From Isoetes taiwanensis (lineage: Eukaryota > Streptophyta > Lycopodiopsida > Isoetales > Isoetaceae), in NCBI GenBank assembly GCA_021234155.1, contig JAJEKV010000034.1:14184671-14248670 (forward strand): a stretch of 64,000 nt of DNA, in the 5' to 3' direction. The position numbers were made by a program, and so were the translations under genes. This document shows, piece after piece, positions 1 to 10,735 of the stretch. The notes beneath the pieces are model-generated. The model made no database searches and was not told where the DNA came from. It worked only from the letters and a program-made list of their open reading frames with translations. Within the stretch, counting starts at the first letter, position 1; the number at the start of each line of letters is the position of its first letter.

Positions 1-2639
1 TAGGGAACTGAGTTAGTGAAAAAAAACCTTTTAAAATCTGTTCAAACAGACTTTTTCCATCCATGGACTTTTGCAAAGACCACTTCAGTACAATATGCAG
101 CCTTAAGCCAAAACAGGTGTAAATTTGACTTAAGCCTTAAAAATGGTTAACATTTACTAAAGCATATGAAATTACCAGATTCTATTAACAATTAAAAATT
201 TCCTTTCGTCAATCTCATTAATGTTTTTGTTCAATACATCATTTATACCTTCAAAAGAGTTCATAATTGACTCTAGAACAAGCATAAGATTAAAATTAAA
301 GTTTAGAGTTTCCCTTGTCTTTCAACACCATAGCGCTCAATAGACTTGTCAAAACTATATCTGCAATGCCACCATGTCTTGTAGCTTTTGCAACTTGAAT
401 ATATGGGAAAACACACATAGGAGCAAGAAACCCGTTACCGCGGGGAAACCAGAGGACGCTTAGCCTAAGAAGGGTAAGAGCCTAAGTCACTAGCAGGTAA
501 GCTACGGATTTCTTGGGCTTATCGCCCTTCACCTTGAATGTTTAACTTTAAACAAATTAGACAGATGAGTTTTATCAGCAGAAAATGACTCATGGTCTTG
601 CCTTTCAAAAGTCTTACACATTAAACTAGAAAACATGTTAGCTACTGTTCTATAATCAGAGCAGCAAATACCGAGTTAATTATTCTCCATGATTCCAAAA
701 TAATCCACTTTATGCAACAAATCCCTTCAGTTTGGAACAAAGGAAGGCCACGTCTAAAAAATACGATAATTCTAGCAGTTAGGCCAGTAAGCAAATTATG
801 CTCAGTAAGCAGTAAGAAAGAAAGCCAATGCATGATTTCCTCTTAAATGAAGATATGACAAAGTCTAAGTCAGAAAAGGCTGGCTGTAAGAAGACAGATT
901 TTCTAACAATTAACAAAGTATTCAAACAATATTAGCATCATGCATTAATATTAGAATTACAGTCCAGATACCCTAATCATATGCCTTTATTATTTAAAGC
1001 TATCATACCAGCATATTCCCTTATGCAAGTAGGCTGGAAATCTGGGCAGAATATGTTGTAAACCATTTCACAACTTCTGACCACTATTATAGAGCAGGAA
1101 ACTAACTAAAGCATACTGCTAAGTCATGCCCAAATCATGTAGACCAGTAACCTGCTTATTATGTAATCATAGAGTAGGCAAACATATCAAGGGATGCAAG
1201 TCAAACTGCCTACTATGTTAGGAACGAGCAAACTTGAAAGGGCATAAGCTAAATGATAAGGACAAGCCCTATTCTGCATGACTCTTAAAACTTATGATGT
1301 AAATATAATCAATAACTATGTGCTGTATAACTCAGAACTGGAAAATCCATAGTAACTATGTCCATTAGTTCTGTCATAAGAGCGAGAATAGTAGCCAACG
1401 TATGATTTGCTTTTAAATGAAGATATGACAAAGTGTGAGTCAGAAAAGGCTGGCTGTAGGAAGACAAATTTACTAACAACAAGCATAGCATTCAAACGAT
1501 ACTATGCATAAATATCAAAGCCATAAGCCCACTGGCAGAATCATCATGCAACAGTAAAAAAAATCAACACGTCTACTCAAAATATGCAAGGTGCATGGAT
1601 TCAAGCATGCCAAGTAGTGTAACCTGAGATCTAAAACCTGGCAGCTCTAACATCATGAAATTAGCTTAATATTTTGTTGGCACAGCACTCATGGGGTCAT
1701 ATGCTTCTTTTAATAAGCAAAGGGGACGAATCCTAAACAGTTAAAGTCTGTGATGTACAGACCAGCATAAAAACATCATTTAGCATTTTATATTGAAGTA
1801 CAACAGCTCATAAACAGTAAAAGCTTATAGATATTAGCAAATCCGGCTATGGAGTATCACAGAAAGCTTGTAGATGTATGCATATCCGGCTATGGAGTAT
1901 TACAAAAAGCCGGCTATTTATCAGTCTGTATCATTCCATTTTTAACTCTGTTTTTGCATGAATCAATGTCTAAAATAGATTACAAAATCAGATAGATTAT
2001 AAAAACCTGGGTTTGGTCGCTCCTGGTCATGGCAGCTTGCCTCTGATTCGTTTGTTTTCCTCCATTATCATGCCATGCATGTTTCTTAGGAGGAGAGTTC
2101 ACAGCTTATTCTGCCCAGCTTATTCTGCCCTGCTTCCACAAATGTATGTACCCTTAAGCATTTCGGGTCTTCCACAATCAGAGCAGCGGCGGTGAAAATA
2201 CAGAGTAGCCGCTTTGACGATACTCTTAGGTTAAGCCAAATGTAAACCTAAATATCAAAAACGAATTTACTATCCTCAAAAACGAATTTGTACCTGGTTA
2301 TAATGTATTTATCCATGGTATTTTCAATGTTGCATGATTTTCCTTATCGTGGACCAATAGAAGTAAACATGCTCATACCATAGGTGAATGCCAACGCCAA
2401 TACCGTAGGTGAATGCCAATGACATGTCCCACCATTGTTACCAAATTGCTATGTCTCAAGTTATCCATAGTACTGTGCAATCTCCATAATGTCCTTAGGT
2501 CAAAGCCCTAGTGTCACATATATGCCATAGAACCATTGGTCTTTACCTTTGTTCAAGTAACCTGCAGTAAATAACTACATAGCTACAGACGGAGCAATAA
2601 TTCCTTAGAGTCCTCATGCATTAGAGCCATCATTACTTA
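1..2639. repeat. Tandem large repeat, copy 1 (possibly extends left of the window)
   Basis: This block matches 3406-6057 base for base over almost its whole length; the second copy lies 3,405 bases downstream. By eye the copies differ only at a few short clusters (for example around 441-465, 652-668, 1102-1108, 1319-1325 and 2018-2024) and by a handful of 1-5 base indels. No convincing protein is encoded: the longest open frames are about 60-100 codons, occur equally in both copies and resemble nothing known. The first base of the window coincides with the first base of the match, so the true left edge is unknown. It is either a recent tandem duplication of noncoding DNA or an assembly duplication. 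Confidence 0.9.
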
Positions 2640-3405
2640 TAATAAAAAAAGCCTGCCTCCTACCGTAGGTCAGGGTGGGCCAAAATTCATAAATAGAGTT
2701 AGCAACAAGGAGAGTAGGACCTTGTTGCCAAAGCCCTACCCTACCTATATTGCCTAACTGTACAAGTAATTATTATTTCTTAACGAGCCAACTGGCAAGC
2801 AAGTTCACCAATAAAATGAGTAAGAAATACCGCTTGGTAAGAGTACTAATATGTGCCAATGCCTGCCTATCCCATATAAGTTCCAGCAATATAATCTAAG
2901 CAATATAATCTACGCACATTACATTTTGAAAAATTGATCATAACCTTCTTTATTGTATACAATAACAGGAAGCATTTGAGTGAGAATAGATATCAGGCAA
3001 AATCTAGGAGAGGATTACCTCCAAAGCTCACTAGTATGGTGTGCAATAGCCCCATGGCAATTCATAGACTTCATAAGCCCAATGGCAGTAATGGCAGTTT
3101 ATTTCATATGACATTCTTCTTGACAAAACATGTCCAATCTCACCATGTATAAACGTTACCAAAAGGCCTTGTTGCGGTTGCGTTGAACAACACTATTCAA
3201 ATACAATATGCTTCACAATAAGTCATTGATAATCCAGCATTGATTATTCGTCCACATTGGCAGTCTAAGTGCGTAATTGTCCAGATTGATCGAAAATATA
3301 GAATCGTCATTTCCAGCCTATGCTAGTTCCTATAAAGATCCAAAATGTATTAGTAAGAAATTATATACACCTGAATTTTAACCATTTTAAGGCCCCTAGT
3401 ATAAC
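2640..3405. other. Spacer between the two large repeat copies
   Basis: This 766-base segment occurs once in the window and separates the matching blocks. It is AT-rich. It has no reading frame I recognise, no primer-binding site just after the left block and no polypurine tract just before the right block, which argues against the blocks being LTRs. If the structure is a true tandem array, this stretch is the remainder of the 3.4 kb unit and the second copy is truncated at its end. Confidence 0.6.
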
Positions 3406-6053
3406 TAGGGAACTGAGTTAGTGAAAAAAAACCTTTTAAAATCTGTTCAAACAGACTTTTTCCATCCATGGACTTTTGCAAAGACCACTTCAGTACAATA
3501 TGCAGCCTTAAGCCAAAACAGGTGTAAATTTGACTTAAGCCTTAAAAATGGTTAACATTTACTAAAGCATATGAAATTACCAGATTCTATTAACAATTAA
3601 AAATTTCCTTTCGTCAATCTCATTAATGTTTTTGTTCAATACATCATTTATACCTTCAAAAGAGTTCATAATTGACTCTAGAACAAGCATAAGATTAAAA
3701 TTAAAGTTTAGAGTTTCCCTTGTCTTTCAACACCATAGCGCTCAATAGACTTGTCAAAACTATATCTGCAATGCCACCATGTCTTGTAGCTTTTGCAACT
3801 TGAATATATGGGAAAACACACATAGGAGCAAGAAATCCCGTTACCTGCAGTGAAACCAGAGGACAGTTAGCCTAAGAAGGGTAAGAGCCTAAGTCACTAG
3901 CAGGTAAGCTACGGATTTCTTGGGCTTATCGCCCTTCACCTTGAATGTTTAACTTTAAACAAATTAGACAGATGAGTTTTATCAGCAGAAAATGACTCAT
4001 GGTCTTGCCTTTCAAAAGTCTTACACATTAAACTAGAAAACATGTTAGCTCTTTGTTCTATAATCAGCAAAGCAAATACCGAGTTAATTATTCTCCATGA
4101 TTCCAAAATAATCCACTTTATGCAACAAATCCCTTCAGTTTGGAACAAAGGAAGGCCACGTCTAAAAAATACGATAATTCTAGCAGTTAGGCCAGTAAGC
4201 AAATTATGCTCAGTAAGCAGTAAGAAAGAAAGCCAATGCATGATTTCCTCTTAAATGAAGATATGACAAAGTCTAAGTCAGAAAAGGCTGGCTGTAAGAA
4301 GACAGATTTTCTAACAATTAACAAAGTATTCAAACAATATTAGCATCATGCATTAATATTAGAATTACAGTCCAGATACCCTAATCATATGCCTTTATTA
4401 TTTAAAGCTATCATACCAGCATATTCCCTTATGCAAGTAGGCTGGAAATCTGGGCAGAATATGTTGTAAACCATTTCACAACTTCTGACCACTATTATAG
4501 AGCAGGAAACTAACTAAAGCATCTTTGCTAAGTCATGCCCAAATCATGTAGACCAGTAACCTGCTTATTATGTAATCATAGAGTAGGCAAACATATCAAG
4601 GGATGCAAGTCAAACTGCCTACTATGTTAGGAACGAGCAAACTTGAAAGGGCATAAGCTAAATGATAAGGACAAGCCCTATTCTGCATGACTCTTAAAAC
4701 TTATGATGTAAATATAATCAATAACTATGTGTTTGTATAACTCAGAACTGGAAAATCCATAGTAACTATGTCCATTAGTTCTGTCATAAGAGCGAGAATA
4801 GTAGCCAACGATGATTTGCTTTTAAATGAAGATATGACAAAGTGTGAGTCGAGAAAAGGCTGGCTGTAGGAAGACAAATTTACTAACAACAAGCATAGCA
4901 TTCAAAACGATACTATGCATAAATATCAAAGCCATAAGCCCACTGGCAGAATCATCATGCAACATGAAAAAAAAATCAACACGTCTACTCAAAATATGCA
5001 AGGTGCATGGATTCAAGCATGCCAAGTAGTGTAACCTGAGATCTAAAACCTGGCAGCTCTAACATCATGAAATTAGCTTAATATTTTGTTGGCACAGCAC
5101 TCATGGGGTCATATGCTTCCTTTTAATAAGCAAAGGGGACGAATCCTAAACAGTTAAAGTCTGTGATGTACAGACCAGCATAAAAACATCATTTAGCATT
5201 TTATATTGAAGTACAACAGCTCATAAACAGTAAAAGCTTATAGATATTAGCAAATCCGGCTATGGAGTATCACAGAAAGCTTGTAGATGTATGCATATCC
5301 GGCTATGGAGTATTACAAAAAGCCGGCTATTTATCAGTCTGTATCATTCCATTTTTAACTCTGTTTTTGCATGAATCAATGTCTAAAATAGATTACAAAA
5401 TCAGATAGATTATAAAAACCTGGGTTTGGTTTGGTCGCCCCTGGTCATGGCAGCTTGCCTCTGATTCGTTTGTTTTCCTCCATTATCATGCCATGCATGT
5501 TTCTTAGGAGGAGAGTTCACAGCTTATTCTGCCCAGCTTATTCTGCCCTGCTTCCACAAATGTATGTACCCTTAAGCATTTCGGGTCTTCCACAATCAGA
5601 GCAGCGGCGGTGAAAATACAGAGTAGCCGCTTTGACGATACTCTTAGGTTAAGCCAAATGTAAACCTAAATATCAAAAACGAATTTACTATCCTCAAAAA
5701 CGAATTTGTACCTGGTTATAATGTATTTATCCATGGTATTTTCAATGTTGCATGATTTTCCTTATCGTGGACCAATAGAAGTAAACATGCTCATACCATA
5801 GGTGAATGCCAACGCCAATACCGTAGGTGAATGCCAATGACATGTCCCACCATTGTTACCAAATTGCTATGTCTCAAGTTATCCATAGTACTGTGCAATC
5901 TCCATAATGTCCTTAGGTCAAAGCCCTAGTGTCACATATATGCCATAGAACCATTGGTCTTTACCTTTGTTCAAGTAACCTGCAGTAAATAACTACATAG
6001 CTACAGACGGAGCAATAATTCCTTAGAGTCCTCATGCATTAGAGCCATCATTA

Positions 6054-6057
<4 letters not shown>
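3406..6057. repeat. Tandem large repeat, copy 2 (truncated)
   Basis: Near-identical repeat of 1-2639. It ends at a run of A residues followed by a CA microsatellite, exactly where copy 1 continues into its unique spacer. Both copies carry an inner, more diverged repeat: the segment at 822-933 is echoed at 1391-1503 (sharing AATGAAGATATGACAAAGT and AAAAGGCTGGCTGTA), with equivalent positions in copy 2. Both also hold two short copies of the word TCCGGCTATGGAGTAT (near 1842 and 1890 in copy 1). Confidence 0.9.

Positions 6058-6122
<65 letters not shown>
6057..6122. repeat. A-run plus (CA)n microsatellite
   Basis: About 27 A residues followed by about 19 CA dinucleotides, lying exactly between the end of the truncated large repeat and the start of the SINE-like array. 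The A-run could be the tail of a retroposed element. Confidence 0.95.
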
Positions 6123-6124
<2 letters not shown>

Positions 6125-6321
6125 TAGATTCAAGATAGAAAATAATCACATTAGCTCATCAGGTATATTGGTTATAGTCATCTTATTAAGACATGAGCTA
6201 TTTTGGTAGATGTTCAATATTCCCTCAAAACCTTAGGCGAACTCGTATTTCATATTTCGAAATCATAGGCATCTCCAATCACAAATGACCATACGCAAAA
6301 TGAGAGGTGCCCAGAGGCACC

Positions 6322-6480
6322 AACACACGATCTGGGTCGTAGGATCGAAGGATCTGACGACTGTGGTAGTCCAGGGTGCACCTCGTTTAGAATATATATA
6401 GCATAATGATCTGGGCCGTAGGATCGATGGATCCGACGACTGTAGTAGTCTAGGTGCAGGGGCACCTCGTTTAGAATATA
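6322..6480 (+). repeat. Doubled core of the SINE-like repeat
   Basis: In the first unit the conserved core (GATCTGGG, CGTAGGATCGA, GGATC, GACGACTGT) appears twice in a row, about 85 bases apart. The same doubling is seen in the reverse-oriented copy at 33506-33712, so it may be a subfamily trait and not a local accident. Confidence 0.6.
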
Positions 6481-7585
6481 TAGCATAATAACAGGGGGTT
6501 CCAGGGGGATTTGGTATGGATGTAAAAATAATAATTCCTAAAATCATAGGCCATATATAAAAAATAATCACATTAGCCCATTAGGCATATTGGTAGAAGT
6601 CGTCTTATTAAGACATTGAGTTATTTTGGTAGAGGTTCAATATTCCCTCAAAACCTTAGGCGAACTCGTATTTCATATTTCAAAATCATAGGCATCTCCA
6701 ATCATAAATGACCATAAGCGAAACGAGAGGTGCCCAGAGGCCCCAACATACCATCTGGGTCATAGAATCGACGGATCCGATGATTGTGGTAGTCCAAGGT
6801 GCACCTCGTTTAGAATATGTAGCATAATAACAGGGGGTCCAAGGAGATTTAATATAGATGTAAAAATAACAATTCATAAAACTATAGGCCATATATCCCT
6901 GAAACAATTGAATGGATTGTTATAAAAAACAAAAAACATAGATTTAAGATAGAAAATAATCACATTAGCTCGTTGGGTTTATTGGTTATAGTTGTTTTAT
7001 TAAGACAATGAGTTATTTTGGTAGAGGTTCAATATTCCCTCAAAACCTTAGGCAAACTCATATTTCATATTTCGAAATCATAGGCATCTTCAATCATAAA
7101 TGACCATAAGTGAAACAAGAGGTGCCCAGAGGCCCCAACACACGATTTGGGTCGTAGGATCGATGGATTCGACGACTGTAGTAGTCCAGGTGCACCTCCT
7201 TTAGAATTGATAGCATAATAACAGGGAGTTCCAGGGGGATTTGTTATGGATGTAAAAATAACAATTCCTAAAACCAAAGGCCATATATAGAAAATAATCA
7301 CATTAGCTCATTAGGTATATTGGTAGAAGTCGTCTTATTACGACGTTGAGTTATTTTGGTAGAGGTTCAATATTCCCTCAAAACCTTAGGCAAACTCGTA
7401 TTTCATGTTTCAAAATCATAGGCATCTCTAATCATAAATGACCATAAGTGAAACGAGAGGTGCCAAGAGGCCCCAACATATGATCTGGGTCGTAGGATCG
7501 ATGGATTCGACGCCTGTCGTAGTCCAGGGTGCACCTCGTTTAGAATATGTAGCATAATAACAGGGGGTTTCAGAGGGATTTGATA

Positions 7586-7860
7586 CAGGGATAGGTTCAA
7601 TACTGTATACGTTTTATACTCAATACGTATTATTCGAATAATACGGCACTAATTTGAAGTATAATACATCAAAAATACGGCAAAAAAAATTCCGGCGTCG
7701 GAAATTTTTTGCGTAAGCGAAACGTTCAGTTTCGCTTACGCGAAACTTTTTTATCTTAAGCGCAACCTTCAGTTTCGCTTATGCCGGTAGGTTAAAAATA
7801 CATATTTTTGGACTTTATACGTCTGGAAAAATAATTTCGTACGTACAGAACCTATCCCTG
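7586..7860. mobile_element. Complete hAT-type MITE
   Basis: The element begins CAGGGATAGGTTC and ends with the exact inverse, GAACCTATCCCTG, giving 13-base perfect terminal inverted repeats. It is flanked by the same 8 bases, ATTTGATA, at 7578-7585 and 7861-7868. An 8 bp target duplication and CAGGG termini are typical of the hAT superfamily. At 275 bp it encodes no transposase and so is non-autonomous. Inside are a perfect 20-base palindrome (CGTATTATTCGAATAATACG, 7626-7645) and a hairpin with 13-base arms (GCGTAAGCGAAAC, 7711-7741). It interrupts one unit of the SINE-like array at the GGGATTTGATATGGATG stretch, which is uninterrupted in the sister units, so the empty site is visible in the same window. 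Confidence 0.93.
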
Positions 7861-8130
7861 ATTTGATATGGATGTAAAAGTAACAATTCCTAAAACCATA
7901 GGCCATATATTCCTAAAATAATTAAATGGGCTGTTATAAAAAAAAAAAAAAAAAAAAAAAACATAGATTTAAGATAGAAAATAATCACATTAGCTCATTT
8001 GATAGATTGGTTATAGTCATCTTATTAAGACATTGAGTTATTTTGATAGGGATTCGAGTCCCGATATTTTATATTCTAAAATCTTAGGCAAAGCCGTATA
8101 GAGGTTCAAATATGTAGCATAATAACAGGG

Positions 8131-8520
8131 TTTTTTTTTTTTGTGTTTTTGTACGCTTTTCACAAAGGTTTTCCTAAGATTTCATGGCGTATTCGAATGG
8201 ATGTACTAATGCGTACATCTAGGGTGCACCATTTCTTAGTCGTTGATTTAGCTTTTTTTTTTCAATGGTCCAACATCCAAGGGCTCACAACAAAAGCCCT
8301 CTTTTTATTTTAGGGGTTGAACATGCAAGCCAAATTAATGTTCTTGTGATCAGAGTGGAAACAGATTTGGATCTGTGTTGTTTGTTGCCATACTGAATCT
8401 GTCTGTGTGTTGTTTGGTGATTGCATCTCCAATCTTTGGCTTCAGTCTGGGGGAAACATTATAAGAGTTATAGGTCTGGCGGGGGTATATCAAATATATT
8501 CAGCCATATCTGGAGCTTTT
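8131..8520. other. No gene seen
   Basis: Starts with a T-run after the SINE-like array and continues as AT-rich DNA. I see no coding frame, RNA gene or repeat shared with the rest of the window. It precedes the duplicated MsrB exon and could include upstream sequence of that gene. Confidence 0.5.
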
Positions 8521-8600
8521 AAGAGGAGTGGCGGGCAGTGCTTACACCCGAGCAATTTCGCAACTTAAGGAAGAAAGGAACCGAGTAAGTAAAGCTCGTT
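8521..8600 (+). pseudogene. Duplicate of an MsrB first exon (partial)
   Basis: These 80 bases recur exactly 200 bases downstream at 8721-8800 with only two visible mismatches (CAAC against CGTC near 8561/8761). They cover the 3' half of the exon described next plus the first bases of its intron, including the GTAAGT donor. In this copy the exon lacks an in-frame start of its own, so it is probably a nonfunctional local duplication. Confidence 0.7.
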
Positions 8601-8665
8601 TGTATTCTTGTGTTTGGTTTGTGGAAACAAATAGAAACCCTAGCCATAGTTGCGTTGCCAGCAGC

Positions 8666-8784
8666 ATGATCAGGGTTTCCAATGGCGCACAAACAGCTCC
8701 TTCTCCAGTGGCCAAAAGTGAAGAGGAGTGGCGGGCAGTGCTTACACCCGAGCAATTTCGCGTCTTAAGGAAGAAAGGAACCGA
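8666..8784 (+). CDS. First exon of a peptide-methionine (R)-S-oxide reductase (MsrB), orphan
   Basis: MsrB enzymes reduce methionine-R-sulfoxide in proteins back to methionine. The exon encodes about 39 residues starting MIRVSNGAQ and ending in KSEEEWRAVLTPEQFRVLRK followed by KGTE. This is the conserved N-terminal helix region of plant MsrB proteins, just ahead of the usual YPGTG segment. The ATG at 8666 is the first in frame. The exon ends GGAACCGA followed by a canonical GTAAGT donor, leaving a split Glu codon as expected. The later exons, with the zinc-binding CxxC pairs and the catalytic Cys, are not visible downstream: a PPR fragment and transposons follow. It is either the start of a gene with a very long intron or, more likely, an orphan exon. 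Confidence 0.65.
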
Positions 8785-8800
8785 GTAAGTAAAGCTCGTT

Positions 8801-9172
8801 CGCAGCACATCATTGTTTTCTGATGCCTTGTTATGGCAAAAACTAGGGTTGCATGCATGAATGGCTGTATTATGCAGGGGCAAGGGCCGATGCAGAGGCC
8901 GGGGCGATGCAGAGACAGGACAGACCCTGTTTACCATATGGCCATGTGGGCTCCCCCCTGTTTTTGTGCAGACTGCATCCCTTGCATCAGAGATTGATAT
9001 GGCTGGATTTGGAGCTCTGCTCTGGAATTTTTGATTGGTTATTGATTAGGATTTGTTGCATTTTGTAATTGCAAGTCTTGTGAGATGACGCTTGAGCCAT
9101 TACAATACACCTAATAGATCCTTGCAATGCGTGCATTCAGCATGTACATCCGGCAATCTTAAAACCTGGGAC
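8801..9172 (+). other. Linker between MsrB exon and PPR remnant
   Basis: Holds a short internally repetitive purine-rich stretch near 8877-8920 (two copies of a GGGGC(A/G)AGGGCCGATGCAGAG-like word). No reading frame here continues MsrB. The open frame that runs into the PPR remnant has no ATG before 9173. Confidence 0.4.
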
Positions 9173-9651
9173 ATGGAAGCAGCGGAACAAGGTCCTCTAG
9201 ATGTCCCATTCATTGCATCCTTATTGCAGAGATGTGCAGATCGTAAATATCTGACTGAAGGTAAGCGCATTGACCATCTCATCACTGAAAATGGCCATCA
9301 AATAGGTGGATATGTGGCAAACGTTCTAATTCAAGTGTATGGAAAATGTGGAGCTTTGGAGGATGCAAAGAAGATTTTTGAAAGCATGGATTGTCGTAAT
9401 GTTTTTTCATGGGATATTATGGTTAATGCGTATATTCAGCATGGACGCCTACAGGATGCAATTAACTTGTTTCAGAAAACGCCATTGAAAGATATTGTTT
9501 CAAGGAATGCTGCAATTGTTGCTTACGCCCAATCAGATCAGCTCCATAATGCGATTGAGCTGTTCCAAGAATGCCGGAGCAAGATCTAGTTTCTTGGAAT
9601 TCTCTTTTGGATCACCTTAATGGCAGCATCCTCAAAGCTATGGCTATGGCG
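9173..9651 (+). pseudogene. Truncated, frameshifted PPR protein gene
   Basis: Pentatricopeptide repeat proteins bind organellar RNA and act in editing, splicing or stability. The frame opens with MEAAEQGPLDVPFIASLLQR, typical of the start of PLS-type PPR proteins. It contains degenerate repeats: YVANVLIQVYGKCGALEDAK, NVFSWDIMVNAYIQHGRLQD and IVSRNAAIVAYAQSDQLHNA. The frame stops at 9589, but shifting it by one base near 9567-9570 restores the next motif, RMPEQDLVSWNSLL, so a single base has been lost. Coding resemblance fades by about 9650. Normal family members run to 500 residues or more with a C-terminal E or DYW domain, which is absent here. No intron is seen, as is usual in the family. 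The style of the repeats is reminiscent of fern PPR proteins (inference). Confidence 0.82.
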
Positions 9652-10547
9652 TAGTAGTAACGTAAGTCAGTAACTAGACTAATTTATTTTCCAATGCCGA
9701 CTGGTCCAGTTGCATTGAAATGATGTGCTTTTTTTATGAGCTGATCCAGTTAAACCAGTATGGTATGACATGGAGAAGAACAATTCAATTCGATAAATGT
9801 GGGACTTAGTCCTCAAGGAGCTCCTGTCCTAGTTGATGCAGCAGTTGTGGCTTACACATGATCTCTAGCGAATTATTATTATTTCTTTCAGTCTAGCTGC
9901 ATGAAAATAGCAGTTTAACAATCTTCTTTTGTTTCTTCTATATGTTCATCTTTTTGAGTTGTGTTGCAGATAGCTCTTCTCTAGGAATATTCATTAAGTT
10001 TACTTGCATTCTCTTTTTACTTAACACATTGTTTTCTACTTGTATTTCGTAACGAGGCACACACCGAAATGACAATTTCAATTGCAAAGCAAGATTCAAA
10101 CTTTGCATTGAAAATGCACTAAATAAAGATACTTTTGGACTTTAATCTTTCGTCTTTTTATCACTCTAACATCCATCAAATGTTTACCTACATATAACAA
10201 CCAACATATAATTACGATTAACATTAATTAGCCCCGAAGGGGCAAATTTTTTTTTTAACCTATAACAAAAACCATTACATTGCACGCCTTACAATTAAAT
10301 TCCCCCTTAAACCCCCTTTGGTTTGGGTGCATATTCACATGGGGGGTGACGTAGGGCAGCGAGAGCTGTTGGATAAGCATATTCACCCCTTATTCCTTAA
10401 TCTACACCGTACACAAAGTTCCTCGTTTGTGGGGTATGGATGTATAAAATTTGTTATACTGTATAACAAGATTTACAAAATACTATAAGATTTCAGGCAA
10501 TATACTATATGGTGTTGGTTGTGTACGTGCAAAACATAATTACAGTC
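9652..10547. other. AT-rich stretch, no gene seen
   Basis: No coding frame or RNA gene recognised. A small palindrome, GCCCCGAAGGGGC, lies at 10232-10244 followed by a T-run. A region around 10311-10530 with runs of C and G (ACCCCCTTTGGTTTGGG, ATGGGGGGTGACG) might be a decayed element, but I found no termini. Confidence 0.4.
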
Positions 10548-10735
10548 CCTCAAAACCTTAGGCGAGCTCCTATTTCATATTTCAAAATCATAGGCACCTC
10601 CAATCCTAAATGACCATAAGTGAAACGAGAGATGCCGAGAGGCCCCAACATACGATCTGGGTCGTGGGATCGATGGATCCGACGACCGTGGTAATCCAGG
10701 GTGCACCTCGTTTAGAATATATAGCATAACAGTAT
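10548..10735 (+). repeat. Isolated fragment of the SINE-like repeat
   Basis: Matches the body of the units at 6123-8130, starting at CTCAAAACCTTAGGCGAGCT and ending at CACCTCGTTTAGAATATATAG. It keeps the core words GATCTGGGTCGT, GGATCGATGGATCCGACGAC and GGGTGCACCTCG but lacks the tRNA-like head. A single 5'-truncated copy is consistent with retroposition. Confidence 0.85.

Larger units (their letters stand above)
6123..8130 (+). repeat. Head-to-tail array of a tRNA-related (SINE-like) repeat
   Basis: Five units start with a similar head at about 6152, 6574, 6965, 7304 and 7991. Each head reads TAGCTCATTAGGTATATTGG or close to it, resembling an RNA polymerase III A box. About 50 bases on comes a B-box-like word: GGTTCAATATTCC in most units and GATTCGAGTCC in the last. 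The body carries a conserved core bounded by GAGGTGCCC and GGGTGCACCTC, then CAGGGGGTTCCAGGGGGATTT, and ends in an A-rich stretch. Spacing is 422, 391, 339 and 687 bases; the long interval contains an inserted MITE. The same repeat occurs alone at 10548-10735 and in reverse at 33506-34350. The A/B box arrangement suggests a SINE derived from a tRNA with a long variable arm; calling it a SINE is inference. Confidence 0.75.

Noticed and set aside
642-833. Open frames of 60-100 codons in the 3.4 kb tandem unit (also at 3936-4254, 2013-2195, 5431-5613)
   Set aside because: They occur in both copies only because the DNA is duplicated, overlap each other on opposite strands, show no domain, and are of chance length.
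1-6057. The two large blocks as LTRs of one retrotransposon
   Set aside because: No primer-binding site follows the left block, no polypurine tract precedes the right block, the spacer is only 0.77 kb, and TG...CA ends could not be shown because the window starts at the repeat edge.
6123-8130. Functional tRNA genes
   Set aside because: A- and B-box-like words are present, but the acceptor and anticodon arms do not pair convincingly and the copies are embedded in a repeated body. They are better explained as a tRNA-derived repeat.
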